Below, piece by piece: positions 23,056 to 31,581 of a stretch of DNA of 64,000 nt. The notes beneath the pieces are model-generated. The model did not search any database, was not told the DNA's origin, and saw only the letters and a list, made by a program, of their open reading frames with translations. Numbering within the stretch: position 1 is the stretch's first letter; each line of letters starts with the position of its first letter. The DNA is taken from assembly GCF_012563545.1 (NCBI RefSeq), contig NZ_CP050804.1:992001-1056000 (forward strand), given 5' to 3'. This stretch comes from Arcanobacterium buesumense (GTDB taxonomy: Bacteria; Actinomycetota; Actinomycetes; Actinomycetales; Actinomycetaceae). Made by a program: the position numbers and the translations under genes.

Positions 23056-23634
23056 ATGAATAGTGGACGCATGGAGGCCTTTAGCGACGGCGTTCTCGCC
23101 ATCGTCATAACAATTATGGTTCTTAAATTGGCGTTGCCCAACGACGTTGACTGGCCAGATATTTATAAACTTGGCCCTACAATGATGGCATACGTATTGA
23201 GCTACATATATGTTGGCATCTATTGGGCCAACCACCATCACTTGATCGGAGTCACTAAAACCATCTCTGGCACCACATTATGGAAAAATCTACACTGGCT
23301 TTTTTGGATAACTTTGGTACCGGCGGTTACTGAATGGGTAGGTACGCATCCATTTTCCCCAATTCCAACATTATTTTACGGTTTCGTTCTTCTGATGTGC
23401 TCAATTACTTACCATTTTCTACAACGTGATATTGTGACACATTTGAGCCATGACTACTCTGAATTTTCCGGATTAAATCGTGATTTGAAGGGAAAAATAT
23501 CGATTATTGCCTATCTTATTGCGGTTCCCGGATCACTCTTTTTACCGCTTGTTTCATACCTTATTTATGCTGCTATTGCGCTTACTTGGTTCATCCCTGA
23601 CACTCGCTTAGAGCAACTTTTTGGCGAGGAGTAA
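23056..23634 (+). CDS. TMEM175 family potassium channel-like protein
   Basis: Small polytopic membrane protein of 192 aa with about six hydrophobic segments. The first helix begins GRMEAFSDGVLAIVITIMVL, which carries the R...FSDG signature of the TMEM175 (formerly DUF1211) family of K+-selective channels. It has a single repeat, as bacterial members do, so it would work as a tetramer. The ATG is preceded by GAAGGGAA with suitable spacing. It is transcribed away from the rRNA operon and followed by a strong terminator, so it is monocistronic. Confidence 0.88.
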   Translation: MNSGRMEAFSDGVLAIVITIMVLKLALPNDVDWPDIYKLGPTMMAYVLSYIYVGIYWANHHHLIGVTKTISGTTLWKNLHWLFWITLVPAVTEWVGTHPFSPIPTLFYGFVLLMCSITYHFLQRDIVTHLSHDYSEFSGLNRDLKGKISIIAYLIAVPGSLFLPLVSYLIYAAIALTWFIPDTRLEQLFGEE

Positions 23635-23666
23635 AGACATCTTCAAGGCCTTCTTATTTTACTTCT

Positions 23667-23725
23667 AGATATATTACTAACGTGCAGGTCGAGAATTAAC
23701 TGGCCTGCACGTTAGTAATATATCT
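23667..23725 (+). terminator. Terminator with 22-bp perfect stem
   Basis: Perfect inverted repeat of 22 bp (arms 23667-23688 and 23704-23725; core ACTAACGTGCAGG) with a 15-base loop, followed by a T-rich stretch up to 23750. It ends the TMEM175-type transcript and also separates it from the convergent minus-strand gene ending at 23755. Confidence 0.85.
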
Positions 23726-23754
23726 TTCGTTATTTTCTCGTTTTTATTGACCTA

Positions 23755-24182
23755 TTATTCGTGACGACGACGCTCAAAAAGAGCATTTTCATCTTTTTTA
23801 ATGATCAAGAAAATAATGATGATCAATGCTGCGAAAATGAGGAATACGACGAATGTTACATTCCATCTGGAGTGCCCTAAGTTTTTAGGGCACTCCACGA
23901 CTAACGATAACGAGCCCAATAGTGCCGAATAGTGTTTCACGACGGGGAACCAGCCTGCAGTCGTCGTTCCTGCCGTTGAATATGGCCACCAAAAAATCCC
24001 TAAACTAATGGGAAGTATGAGGAAAAAATGACAACTGCCCACTTATACCGAATAACCAGCCACGCAACAAACGCCAGTACCGCAACCGTAGCGATCAGAG
24101 CGATATAGTCATACCACTCACCCACTTCGAAGAAAAACAAAGTGGGATAATCTGGCGGAGTTATATATGGGAAATCAAACAT
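23755..24182 (-). pseudogene. Frameshifted membrane protein, N-terminal half of a DUF5692-like protein
   Basis: Two overlapping minus-strand frames make one product if a single T is added to the run of six (plus-strand A 24023-24028). Frame one starts at ATG 24182 (MFDFPYITPPDYP...RYKWAVVIF) with AAAGGTG 7 bases before it. After the shift the other frame gives FLILPISLGIFWWPYSTAG...WFPVVKHYSALLGSLSLV, then a helix and a basic end (FERRRHE). As read, the first frame stops after 60 codons. The WFPVVKHYSAL part recalls DUF5692 proteins (from memory), whose C-terminal half resembles the plus-strand gene at 25401. It could be a pseudogene, a phase-variable gene or a sequencing error. Confidence 0.7.
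23868..23897. repeat. 13-bp inverted repeat inside coding frame
   Basis: TGGAGTGCCCTAA, loop GTTT, then its exact complement. It looks like a terminator stem but lies inside the frameshifted gene, where it encodes the segment VECPKNLGHS. It falls just where similarity to the DUF5692-like N-terminal half appears to end. Confidence 0.75.
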
Positions 24183-24203
24183 GAAGATACACCTTTACTA
24201 CGT

Positions 24204-25252
24204 TTATTGTTGTTTACCCCAGCCAGACAAATATGTCTTTTCGTTCTTTTGTCGAATCTGCTCGTCCCAAGAAAACTCAGGCTCTTGCCAATCGACATAA
24301 TAATCCTCATCTATACGCCCATCCCAAGGCGTTCCTGGACCAACGGGGGGCCAGTTTGGATTATCTGTTACCGGCTCACGCATCTCCGCAACTGCTGGAT
24401 TACGACGTCCAAAACGCATCCACTGCGTCTCCGTCTCTTCAAAAAGCTCTGTACCATCCCAACGCCCTGCTGGAGTATCTGAGTTAAAGAACCGGCCACC
24501 AAGCAAACCACGCATTATTCGTCCGCTTAGCTGCGGCTTCTTCCGGAACTCAGCAACGCGCTTAAGATAAGCGTTTTGCATATTAGTCATGCATCCCCCA
24601 ACAAGTTCGATATTAAGCCAGTTAATGACTTTGTTCAGCAAGGTATCGTCTTCATAACCAATACGCCAATGATTAATCAATCGGCACCGCTCCCCTTTAA
24701 GCGGAATAAGATAGAAACACCAAGCTGCCGCGAAATGTTTCATCCCTGGGAAACGAAACGCATAAGATCCAGGTGCTGCCGGTGGCATCTTGGTGTCAGT
24801 CCAAGAAACGAGATACTTACCAGGTACGATATCAGTCCATTCCATAGTCATTCCGTGATAATCAAAAGCGGCGACATCTCCGGGATCAATAGCATCTGGT
24901 GTTTGGAATTCTTCCTGGATCTCATAAGAATTAAAGAAGGGCAAGCGAGCAAAAGTTCGTTCTAGAAATTCCGACGAAAACGATCCGGTGCGATTACAAC
25001 CAAGTTGCTTTAAATAGCGATAGACCGCATAAGCCGGTGCATCGATATCAATCGCGTACGTTGAGGAATAGCCGTTATCATAATTTGCATCAATCAAATC
25101 ATCTGCCGGATATCTAAAAGCCTGTTCTTCTAAAGTAGCTTTCCCATGAAGTTGACTATATGCATATAAAAAGCTGAATGTACCCGCACCTACTAAGCCA
25201 CTTAAGCTAAAAAGTTTTTACCGCGACTGTTCTTTCTAGATGTCTTTCCCAT
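24204..25252 (-). pseudogene. Frameshifted membrane-anchored SRPBCC-like protein
   Basis: The main frame (297 codons from a TTG at 25097) has no good start, but its similarity-free lead-in continues upstream. A proper start, ATG 25252, has AAAGGTG about 8 bases before it and gives MGKTSRKNSRGKNF before a TAA. Adding one T to the run of five (plus-strand A 25211-25213 / T 25215-25219 area) joins it to a membrane helix (FSLSGLVGAGTFSFLYAYSQ) and the main frame. The large domain (YAIDIDAPAYAVYRYLKQLG, FRFPGMKHFAAAWCFYLIPL) resembles START/SRPBCC folds; ligand unknown. It precedes the frameshifted gene at 23755-24182 by 21 bases, so the two form an operon. Confidence 0.7.
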
Positions 25253-25400
25253 TGCATACACCTTTACCAGTTCTTAACACCACGTCGTTGTGGAATATTA
25301 ATAGCCTAACGGTCCTACATCACTTTGTTTAAGACTTTTTCCTACAAATGATCAAATTTGAGGATTACCTTTGGATTAATAGAAATTCACTATTAGGAGA

Positions 25401-26126
25401 ATGCTCAATATTATTACCATGACTGGTTGGGCAAAAATTACGGTATCAACCCGCAAAGATCAAAAAGTCAAAGGCCTAATATGGGCAGACATGATCTGGC
25501 CATGGGTTATTGCCTACGATTTGTGGAATCACGCATTTTTATATAACGCACTAGCCGATTACACCTGGTATTGCACATTCGCTCTCCTATTGGCAGCAAC
25601 GATACCTACATTTTTCTGGGCAAAAGGTCAATGGCTATGGTTCCGGTGTTACACACTAATGTTCTGGATCGCGATGAATAACGTTATCCCTGAATTACTG
25701 ATTTCTCCCGGACAAAACAACTTTGCAACAATGAATCCAACCGCAAATATAATCTGCGCAATGGCCGCTTTAATAGCTAATGTAGCACTGTTCATCTACT
25801 GCGCCTACGTTGTTGTTGTCAAGCATCGTCAACCGTACACCACCGGACTCTTCCAAGACTTTAAGGCCTACCGAACAATAGTTAAAGAACATTGTAGCGA
25901 GGAAGAAAAATACTGGATGTGCGATTTAATCAAAGAAACGCCGGCGGAACTCGGCTTCGATCCTGAACTTAAAAAGCCACCCGTCCACGGCGGCTTTGTC
26001 ACTCACTTCCCATGGTGGGGAAAGCAGGATAAGCGATATCCAAAGCTCAGAACACCAGTTAGCTCCGATCCTTATCTTGTGGCGAAGGGCGTTCAAGGCG
26101 ATCCACAATGGGAGGTAACAGAATAA
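25401..26126 (+). CDS. Polytopic membrane protein resembling C-terminal half of DUF5692
   Basis: A 241-aa protein with about five membrane helices (MIWPWVIAYDLWNHAFLYNAL, YTWYCTFALLLAATIPTFFW, TANIICAMAALIANVALFIY) and a soluble C-terminus of about 80 residues rich in Pro, Lys and Trp. Its opening LNIITMTGW reads like the middle of a protein; from memory DUF5692 proteins contain such a segment after their first helices. The start is uncertain: ATG 25401 has AGGAG only 1-2 bases before it, while the Met at codon 7 has the same site 16 bases away. It is divergent from the frameshifted pair. It may work alone, with a partner, or be a remnant. Confidence 0.7.
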   Translation: MLNIITMTGWAKITVSTRKDQKVKGLIWADMIWPWVIAYDLWNHAFLYNALADYTWYCTFALLLAATIPTFFWAKGQWLWFRCYTLMFWIAMNNVIPELLISPGQNNFATMNPTANIICAMAALIANVALFIYCAYVVVVKHRQPYTTGLFQDFKAYRTIVKEHCSEEEKYWMCDLIKETPAELGFDPELKKPPVHGGFVTHFPWWGKQDKRYPKLRTPVSSDPYLVAKGVQGDPQWEVTE

Positions 26127-26138
26127 AGCCTGTTTAGT

Positions 26139-26179
26139 TACTGTGGGGGTACGTCTAGTATGAACGCACCCCCACAGTA
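26139..26179. terminator. Bidirectional terminator between convergent genes
   Basis: Perfect 12-bp inverted repeat TACTGTGGGGGT with a 17-base loop, between the plus-strand gene ending at 26126 and tyrS, which ends at 26203 on the minus strand. It could serve both transcripts. U-tracts are weak on both sides. Confidence 0.75.
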
Positions 26180-26202
26180 GGTTAATAATTAAAACCGCGA
26201 CA

Positions 26203-27462
26203 CTATCCTACTCGAATAGCAGCCATATTTTTACGGCCCTTGCGAACTAAGATCAATTCGCCAGCCAAAATATCTTCCGCATTCAAAACGCGCTCTTCGT
26301 CATCGACCTTCACGTTATTAATCGAAACTCCTCCTGCGGCAATAGTCCGCCGGGCCGCTCCACGCCCCTTCTCAAAGCCAAGGTCGACTAAAACATCTTG
26401 CAAACTTGTTCCAAGTGATGCGTTCACCAACGGTAACTCAGCAACCGCATCACGCAGTGTCTCGCCATCAACGTCCACCGGATCCTTCTTGCCAAAGAGC
26501 ACTGCAGATGCATCCTTAACCCGCGCAGTAGCTTGCGCCCCATGAACCCACGTCGTCACTTCATCTGCTAAAACACGCTGCGCTTCACGAGCATAAGCAC
26601 GCTCCGCAAGCTCAACCTCAAGCTCCTCAATACGTTCTTTTGATAAAAAGGTGAAAACCTTAAGCATGCGAATAACGTCAGCATCCGCAGTATTTAGCCA
26701 GAACTGATAGAACTTGTAAGGGCTAAGCATCTGCGGATTCAGCCACACCGCGCCCCCTTCAGTCTTACCAAACTTCGTACCATCAGACTTTGTAATCAAC
26801 TGATTCGTAAGTACGTGAACGCTGGCGCCCTCAACTTTGCGGACTAGGTCCATACCACCAACGATATTTCCCCACTGGTCATTTCCGCCTAACTCCAACG
26901 TACAGTTGTAGCGGCGATATAACTCTAGATAATCATTGGCTTGCAGAATCTGATAAGAAAACTCAGTAAACGAAATACCTTCATCAGACTGTAACCGACG
27001 TGCCACAATATCTTTTGAAAGCATTGTCCCCATTCGGAAATGCTTCCCAAGATCGCGCAAGAAGTCAATCGCACTTAATTCTTTAGTCCAGTCAAGATTA
27101 TTGACCGTAATTGCCGCATTCGGCCCCTCAAAATCAAGCAACGACTCAAGCTGAGATCGTAATGCCTGCGTCCATTCTGCGACAGTTTCTCGCGTGTTAA
27201 GCGACCTTTCACCTTTTGGCCGCGGATCGCCAATAAGCCCTGTTGCTCCGCCCACTAAAACGATTGGACGATGACCTGCCATTTGCAAATGGCGCATCAT
27301 TTTCACTGCCACTAAATGACCATGATGCAATGAAGCGGCAGTTGGATCAAAGCCACAATAGAAAGAAATCGAGCCCTCGTTCAGAGCCTTACGCAACTCG
27401 TTAATATCTGAGTGCTGAGCAATAAGACCCCGCCATTGTAATTCTTCGAGGATGTCCGTCAC
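26203..27462 (-). CDS. tyrS: Tyrosyl-tRNA synthetase
   Basis: Class I synthetase charging tRNA-Tyr. The HIGH-like motif is LHHGHL near residue 45; the second signature is KFGKTEGG near 225. FYCGFDPTAASLHHGH and NDQWGNIVGGMDLVRK are typical. The C-terminal 60 residues form an S4 domain (GAARRTIAAGGVSINNVKV). I chose GTG 27462 (419 aa): the ATG five codons earlier lies in a segment, ATGAAAGGAAATCCC, whose AAAGGA is itself the likely ribosome-binding site for the GTG, giving 7-base spacing. Confidence 0.96.
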   Translation of the reverse strand: MTDILEELQWRGLIAQHSDINELRKALNEGSISFYCGFDPTAASLHHGHLVAVKMMRHLQMAGHRPIVLVGGATGLIGDPRPKGERSLNTRETVAEWTQALRSQLESLLDFEGPNAAITVNNLDWTKELSAIDFLRDLGKHFRMGTMLSKDIVARRLQSDEGISFTEFSYQILQANDYLELYRRYNCTLELGGNDQWGNIVGGMDLVRKVEGASVHVLTNQLITKSDGTKFGKTEGGAVWLNPQMLSPYKFYQFWLNTADADVIRMLKVFTFLSKERIEELEVELAERAYAREAQRVLADEVTTWVHGAQATARVKDASAVLFGKKDPVDVDGETLRDAVAELPLVNASLGTSLQDVLVDLGFEKGRGAARRTIAAGGVSINNVKVDDEERVLNAEDILAGELILVRKGRKNMAAIRVG

Positions 27463-27651
27463 GGGATTTCCTTTCATATTTGGTTCTGAATTGACACTAC
27501 TACTTTGTTATTGTGCCCTACTCTTCCTCGACACTCCAACTTTGTAACGTCTTTAGTGGCCAACCAAATGTGCAACCAGTCCCACTGCAATATATGCAAA
27601 CCTTTTCTATTTGATACCGCGTAAAATGACTTTGATAGGTTCGCTAAAAGA

Positions 27652-29079
27652 ATGAGAAATAACGATACTATGGTCAAACAAGCTGTCGTCATGGCGCTAG
27701 CCTTTATGGGACTAATTATCGGTGCCGGTTTTGCATCTGGCCAAGAGCTTTTACAATATTTTATCGCTTTTGGCAGACCAGGCATTTGGGGTGCTCTTGT
27801 TGCCGCATTTTTATTTGCACTCTCGGGTTATATCGTGATGCAGCTAGGCTCATATTTTCACGCAAAAGAACATTCTGCAGTATTCAACGAAGTTTCCCAC
27901 CCAATCGTCTCCCGAGTTTTAGATGTTTTTACCGTCCTAACACTTTTTACGATGGGCTTCGTAATGATTGCTGGCGCGGGCGCAAATTTCCACCAACAAT
28001 ATGGATTACCCACATGGGTTGGCTCCTTAGCGATGGTGGGTTTAGTGATTGCGGCCGGTTTTCTTAACGTTGATAAAGTTACCACTGTTATCGGATTAAT
28101 TACTCCATTTATTTTAGTATTTATTGTTATGGCATCAGTGCATGCTTTTACTCATGCCAGTTTATCTATTAATGCTCTTGAACCAGTAGCGACTACCTTG
28201 CGGCCGGCAATTCCTTCACTAACTATATCGACAATTAATTACGTTACGATGTCCATGGCCTTAGCGATATCGATGGCTCTTGTTATGGGTGGCAATATCA
28301 TTAATACAAAAATCGCTGGGTACGGAGGCTTACTTGGTGGCGGAGTATTTGGCATTATTTTAATGTTGTCTGTTCTAGCAATCTTTGCACAAATTGATAA
28401 AGTTAAAGACGCCCCGATGCCGATGCTAGAACTCGTTAACCACATTCATCCGGTGGCAGGAACAGCTATGGCAGTCATTATTTATGGAATGATCTTTAAT
28501 ACCGCTATCGGCCTTTATTATTCTCTTGCAAAACGCGTCACAGCATCCAATCCGCAATATTTCATTCCGGCTATCTCTATCCTTTCTTTCATCGGTTTTG
28601 GACTATCTTTCTTCGGCTTTCAAACCCTAGTAGGCACCCTTTACCCGATTGTGGGATACGTCGGAATTATTATGATGGGTATTCTTGGCTACGCTTGGAT
28701 AACACGCCGCAAAGCGATCCGGCATGAACTTAAATTACGTGCGCGTATTCGGCGTTTACTGCGTGTGAAGTGGGATGCATCGCGAGCCTTTACACGTCGT
28801 CACGAAAATGCCCTAGTTGCTGCCTTGGATGAATCAAATATCGATTCTGTCGAACAACATCGAGAAGTTTCAGCAGAAGTAGTATCTGAAATTGAAGACG
28901 ACGACGCTGCCGACGTCGAACCAACTTGGGAAATGATTTCACAAAAATGGGATGAAGAAGTAATCGACGACTCCCCGCTTATCGATATCACATCAGATGT
29001 TGATCAGACTGAAGCCCGAGTACGAGCACTAGAAGCAGAACAAGAAAAATCTGAAAATCTCAACGATCACGCAGATTAA
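27652..29079 (+). CDS. YkvI family membrane transporter with acidic tail
   Basis: Predicted secondary transporter of 475 aa. Residues 1-350 hold about ten hydrophobic segments; the start AVVMALAFMGLIIGAGFASGQELLQYF is the hallmark of YkvI-type proteins in the LeuT-fold (APC) superfamily, with a glycine-rich unwound first helix. Residues about 365-475 are cytoplasmic: first basic (RARIRRLLRVKWDASRAFTRRH), then highly acidic (EIEDDDAADVEPTWEMISQKW). The tail is not part of typical family members. Substrate unknown. ATG 27652 lacks a clear ribosome-binding site; ATG six codons on is the alternative. It converges with the nitroreductase gene, 7 bases away. Confidence 0.82.
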   Translation: MRNNDTMVKQAVVMALAFMGLIIGAGFASGQELLQYFIAFGRPGIWGALVAAFLFALSGYIVMQLGSYFHAKEHSAVFNEVSHPIVSRVLDVFTVLTLFTMGFVMIAGAGANFHQQYGLPTWVGSLAMVGLVIAAGFLNVDKVTTVIGLITPFILVFIVMASVHAFTHASLSINALEPVATTLRPAIPSLTISTINYVTMSMALAISMALVMGGNIINTKIAGYGGLLGGGVFGIILMLSVLAIFAQIDKVKDAPMPMLELVNHIHPVAGTAMAVIIYGMIFNTAIGLYYSLAKRVTASNPQYFIPAISILSFIGFGLSFFGFQTLVGTLYPIVGYVGIIMMGILGYAWITRRKAIRHELKLRARIRRLLRVKWDASRAFTRRHENALVAALDESNIDSVEQHREVSAEVVSEIEDDDAADVEPTWEMISQKWDEEVIDDSPLIDITSDVDQTEARVRALEAEQEKSENLNDHAD

Positions 29080-29086
29080 AGGCCAA

Positions 29087-29842
29087 TCAAGAGGTTTGAG
29101 TGTAACTCCCAAATCCTTGCGCACGCACATGATCGATAAACGCATCCTTCACATCCGTGCTACGCAGTTTACGCATAATTTGTTCGGTGAACGTGTCAAC
29201 TCGTCGATTCATGTCACGCGAATCGTAATAGGTAGCCATCTGTTGATCGTACTCAGATAAGGCCAAGGTCCATGATTCAGGCTCCCAATACCTATCGTCC
29301 ATAACCCGTAAATGAGTTGGAATGCGTGGTTTCAACTGGGGCTGCTGTGCAGGATATCCGCATATCATCCCCAAAGCCGGGAAGGTGTACTGCGGAAGTT
29401 TCAAAAGTTGGATAAGCCGTGGAATATCATTGAGGATAGATCCCAATAATGTCACGCCTAGCCCCATAGATTCAGCAGCAACAGTCATATTTTGAATCAT
29501 CAACACCGCATCGGTAAAACCCTCACGAAAAGCATCCATAGATGTCGCTGGAGTTGGATCCCCGCCTAATTCCTCCAAAACACGCACACTGCGCCGAGTA
29601 TCCACCACGCCGACAAACAATTCCGGTGCTCGTGCAATATAAGGTTGTCCGCCAATATTAGCTAACTGCTCACGAAGATCAGAGCGACGTACCCTAATCA
29701 CAGCTGCATGCTGAAATCCACGAGATGTTGAGGTGTGCATAGCAACATCGAATAATGTTTTAAGAACGTCGTCGTCAATCGATCGAGAAGAAAACTCCCG
29801 AATAGAACGATGCTGTAGAAGTGTCAAAATTGTTGGATTCAT
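29087..29842 (-). CDS. Nitroreductase family NAD(P)H oxidoreductase (NfsA-like)
   Basis: FMN-dependent oxidoreductase of 251 aa. The N-terminal HRSIREFSSRSIDDDVL is the FMN-binding signature of NfsA/Frp-type nitroreductases; AAESMGLGVTLLGSI and FPALGMICGYPAQQPQLKPRIP are also typical. Physiological substrate is unknown. It overlaps argR by 4 bases (ATGA) and is last of the argD-like/argR/nitroreductase operon. There is room for only 7 bases between its stop and that of the convergent transporter gene, with no terminator hairpin. Confidence 0.88.
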   Translation of the reverse strand: MNPTILTLLQHRSIREFSSRSIDDDVLKTLFDVAMHTSTSRGFQHAAVIRVRRSDLREQLANIGGQPYIARAPELFVGVVDTRRSVRVLEELGGDPTPATSMDAFREGFTDAVLMIQNMTVAAESMGLGVTLLGSILNDIPRLIQLLKLPQYTFPALGMICGYPAQQPQLKPRIPTHLRVMDDRYWEPESWTLALSEYDQQMATYYDSRDMNRRVDTFTEQIMRKLRSTDVKDAFIDHVRAQGFGSYTQTS

Positions 29843-30348
29843 GAGTCATTTTCTCCTACTCCAGAATGCGCTAGAGACAATAGCTCAGTTTTGAGAAGGA
29901 CAGCCCTGCGGACGGATGAGGCAATAATTAAAACAGTATCATCACCAGCAATGCATCCCAAGACTCCGTCGATAACTGCTCTGTCTAAGGAAGAAGCAAG
30001 GAGTTGTGCCGCTCCGGGTGGAGTACGCAAAACAACCTGATTTTCCGCTTGCTGAGCACTAACAAGCAACTCACGCGCCCATCGTTTCAGCTGTGCACGT
30101 ACCCCATTATCAGACTCAGCCAGATCATTTACTGCCGGGATACGATAAACCCGCTGACCAGTTGAATTATGCTCTTTAAAGGCGCGTAATTCTTCTAAAT
30201 CACGCGAAAGGGTAGCCTGCGTTACAACAATTCCCTGATTCTTAAGAATTTTCTGCAATTCATTCTGAGACGAAATCGCGGAGTTTTCAACAACGGCAAC
30301 AATCATCGCTTGGCGCGCCGCACGCGTCGTTGGAATCGAACCTTTCAT
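29839..30348 (-). CDS. argR: Arginine repressor ArgR
   Basis: Hexameric arginine-responsive regulator, 169 aa. The N-terminal winged helix has VTQATLSRDLEELRAFK, the DNA-recognition signature. The C-terminal domain has GVLGCIAGDDTVLII with the paired aspartates that bind arginine, so it looks functional. It overlaps the argD-like gene by 4 bases. No other arginine-biosynthesis gene is in the window, so its targets may lie elsewhere or be this operon itself. Confidence 0.95.
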   Translation of the reverse strand: MKGSIPTTRAARQAMIVAVVENSAISSQNELQKILKNQGIVVTQATLSRDLEELRAFKEHNSTGQRVYRIPAVNDLAESDNGVRAQLKRWARELLVSAQQAENQVVLRTPPGAAQLLASSLDRAVIDGVLGCIAGDDTVLIIASSVRRAVLLKTELLSLAHSGVGENDS

Positions 30349-31490
30349 GATGTCTCCTTGAGCTGAGCCATCGTTTCAACAAAAGGTCGCAACTCTTCGC
30401 GCGTAATGATAAGTGGCGGTAATAATCTGATTTTTTCCCCACTAGTAGTTGATACTAAAAATCCTCGCTCACGTAATAATCGTTCATATAACCCAGCATC
30501 TGGCACCGTCACAGCCAGCATCAGCCCTTCCCCTTGCACATCGTATCCTTGCTCGATGAGCTGAGATTTTAACCATGCACCAGTAAGACGCACGTGCGGA
30601 AGTAAAGGCTCAACTAAGTTTAATACGCTAAACCCGGCAGCTGTCGCCAGTGGATTTCCACCGGTTGACGAGGATTCAAGACCTCGTTGAATGAGACGTC
30701 CTGCAGTTTGAAAACCAATAGTAACACCAATGGGCACGCCCCCTCCGAGACCACGTGCAACAGTAATCACATCGGCAATCACCCGCGGAGTATGCGCAAA
30801 CCATCTGCCGGTGCGCCCCACGCCGGACAATGACTCATCGACGATGAGCAACGCGCCATAACGGTCACACAAATCGCGTACTCGAGAAAGTTCATCGTCA
30901 CTCAGGCGTTCAATCGACCGGCCATGGTGTACATCAATAACACATGCAGCAACATCGTCAGAAAAAGAATGTTCCAGATCAACAGCATCTTCTGCTACAT
31001 AGACGCCACTAAGTAAAGGCTCAAAAGGCGCTCGGTAAGCTGAATCGGCTAGCGAAAGCGCGCCCATGGTACGGCCATGATACGACCTATTAAGGGTAAG
31101 AATACGACCGCCAGGCTTATGTAATCGTGCTAGTTTTAGTGCTGATTCCATTGCTTCCGAACCAGAATTGGAAAAGAAGACACGCGCCGTCGATCCTAAA
31201 TATCCTTCGTCAGAAAGGCATTGTTGCAGTCGTTCGGCTAACGCGACTTGTGGTTCAGTTGCGTAATTATTAGAAACATGCAAGATTTTACGTGCTTGAT
31301 TTGCCAGCGCTGCCCGGAGATCAGGATGGTTATGCCCTAACGACGTCACCCCACCACCAGAATCAAGATCGAGATATTCGCGGCCATCTATATCCCACAC
31401 TTTAGCGCCTTCACCGCGTGTGAGAACAAGTGGTGGCAACCCGTAAGCTGCCATCATGCTTTGATCGTAACGCGGTATAAGTCCAGACAT
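30345..31490 (-). CDS. ArgD-family aminotransferase homologue lacking the PLP lysine
   Basis: 381-aa member of the class III aminotransferase family, closest in pattern to acetylornithine aminotransferase: LGHNHPDL, HVSNNYATEPQ, FFSNSGSEAMESALKLAR, YHGRTMGALSL and STGGNPLATAAG are recognisable. Key differences: the PLP lysine expected in AKGLGGG is Arg246 (VARGLGGGVPIG, codon CGT at 30753-30755); the EPIQGEGG loop is replaced by IDVHHGRSIERL; DEVQTGVGRTG reads DESLSGVGRTG (D218 kept, the Gln lost). The frame is intact and overlaps argR by 4 bases. It is probably not an active transaminase; it may be a pseudoenzyme. I give no symbol for that reason. Confidence 0.85.
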   Translation of the reverse strand: MSGLIPRYDQSMMAAYGLPPLVLTRGEGAKVWDIDGREYLDLDSGGGVTSLGHNHPDLRAALANQARKILHVSNNYATEPQVALAERLQQCLSDEGYLGSTARVFFSNSGSEAMESALKLARLHKPGGRILTLNRSYHGRTMGALSLADSAYRAPFEPLLSGVYVAEDAVDLEHSFSDDVAACVIDVHHGRSIERLSDDELSRVRDLCDRYGALLIVDESLSGVGRTGRWFAHTPRVIADVITVARGLGGGVPIGVTIGFQTAGRLIQRGLESSSTGGNPLATAAGFSVLNLVEPLLPHVRLTGAWLKSQLIEQGYDVQGEGLMLAVTVPDAGLYERLLRERGFLVSTTSGEKIRLLPPLIITREELRPFVETMAQLKETS

Positions 31491-31581
31491 AGTCCACCTT
31501 GCTTAAATATTCTGTCCCGTATAATTATACGATTCATTGCATGAGCGAACTAGAAAAAATCATGTGATACGCGTAATCTCA
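31491..31581 (-). promoter_or_regulatory. Promoter region of argD-like/argR operon with palindrome
   Basis: A 91-base gap between the SDR gene and the argD-like gene. It holds a perfect 14-bp palindrome, CGTATAATTATACG (31518-31531), that includes a consensus -10, TATAAT. The start codon is preceded by AAGGTGG. A-T-rich palindromes of this kind resemble ARG boxes, so ArgR autoregulation is a reasonable guess, but no second box is evident. No good -35 is seen. Confidence 0.45.

Noticed and set aside
22438-26202. Genomic island or prophage between rRNA operon and tyrS
   Set aside because: No integrase, transposase, att-like direct repeats or tRNA border was seen; base composition is not clearly different. 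It is kept only as a small accessory region.
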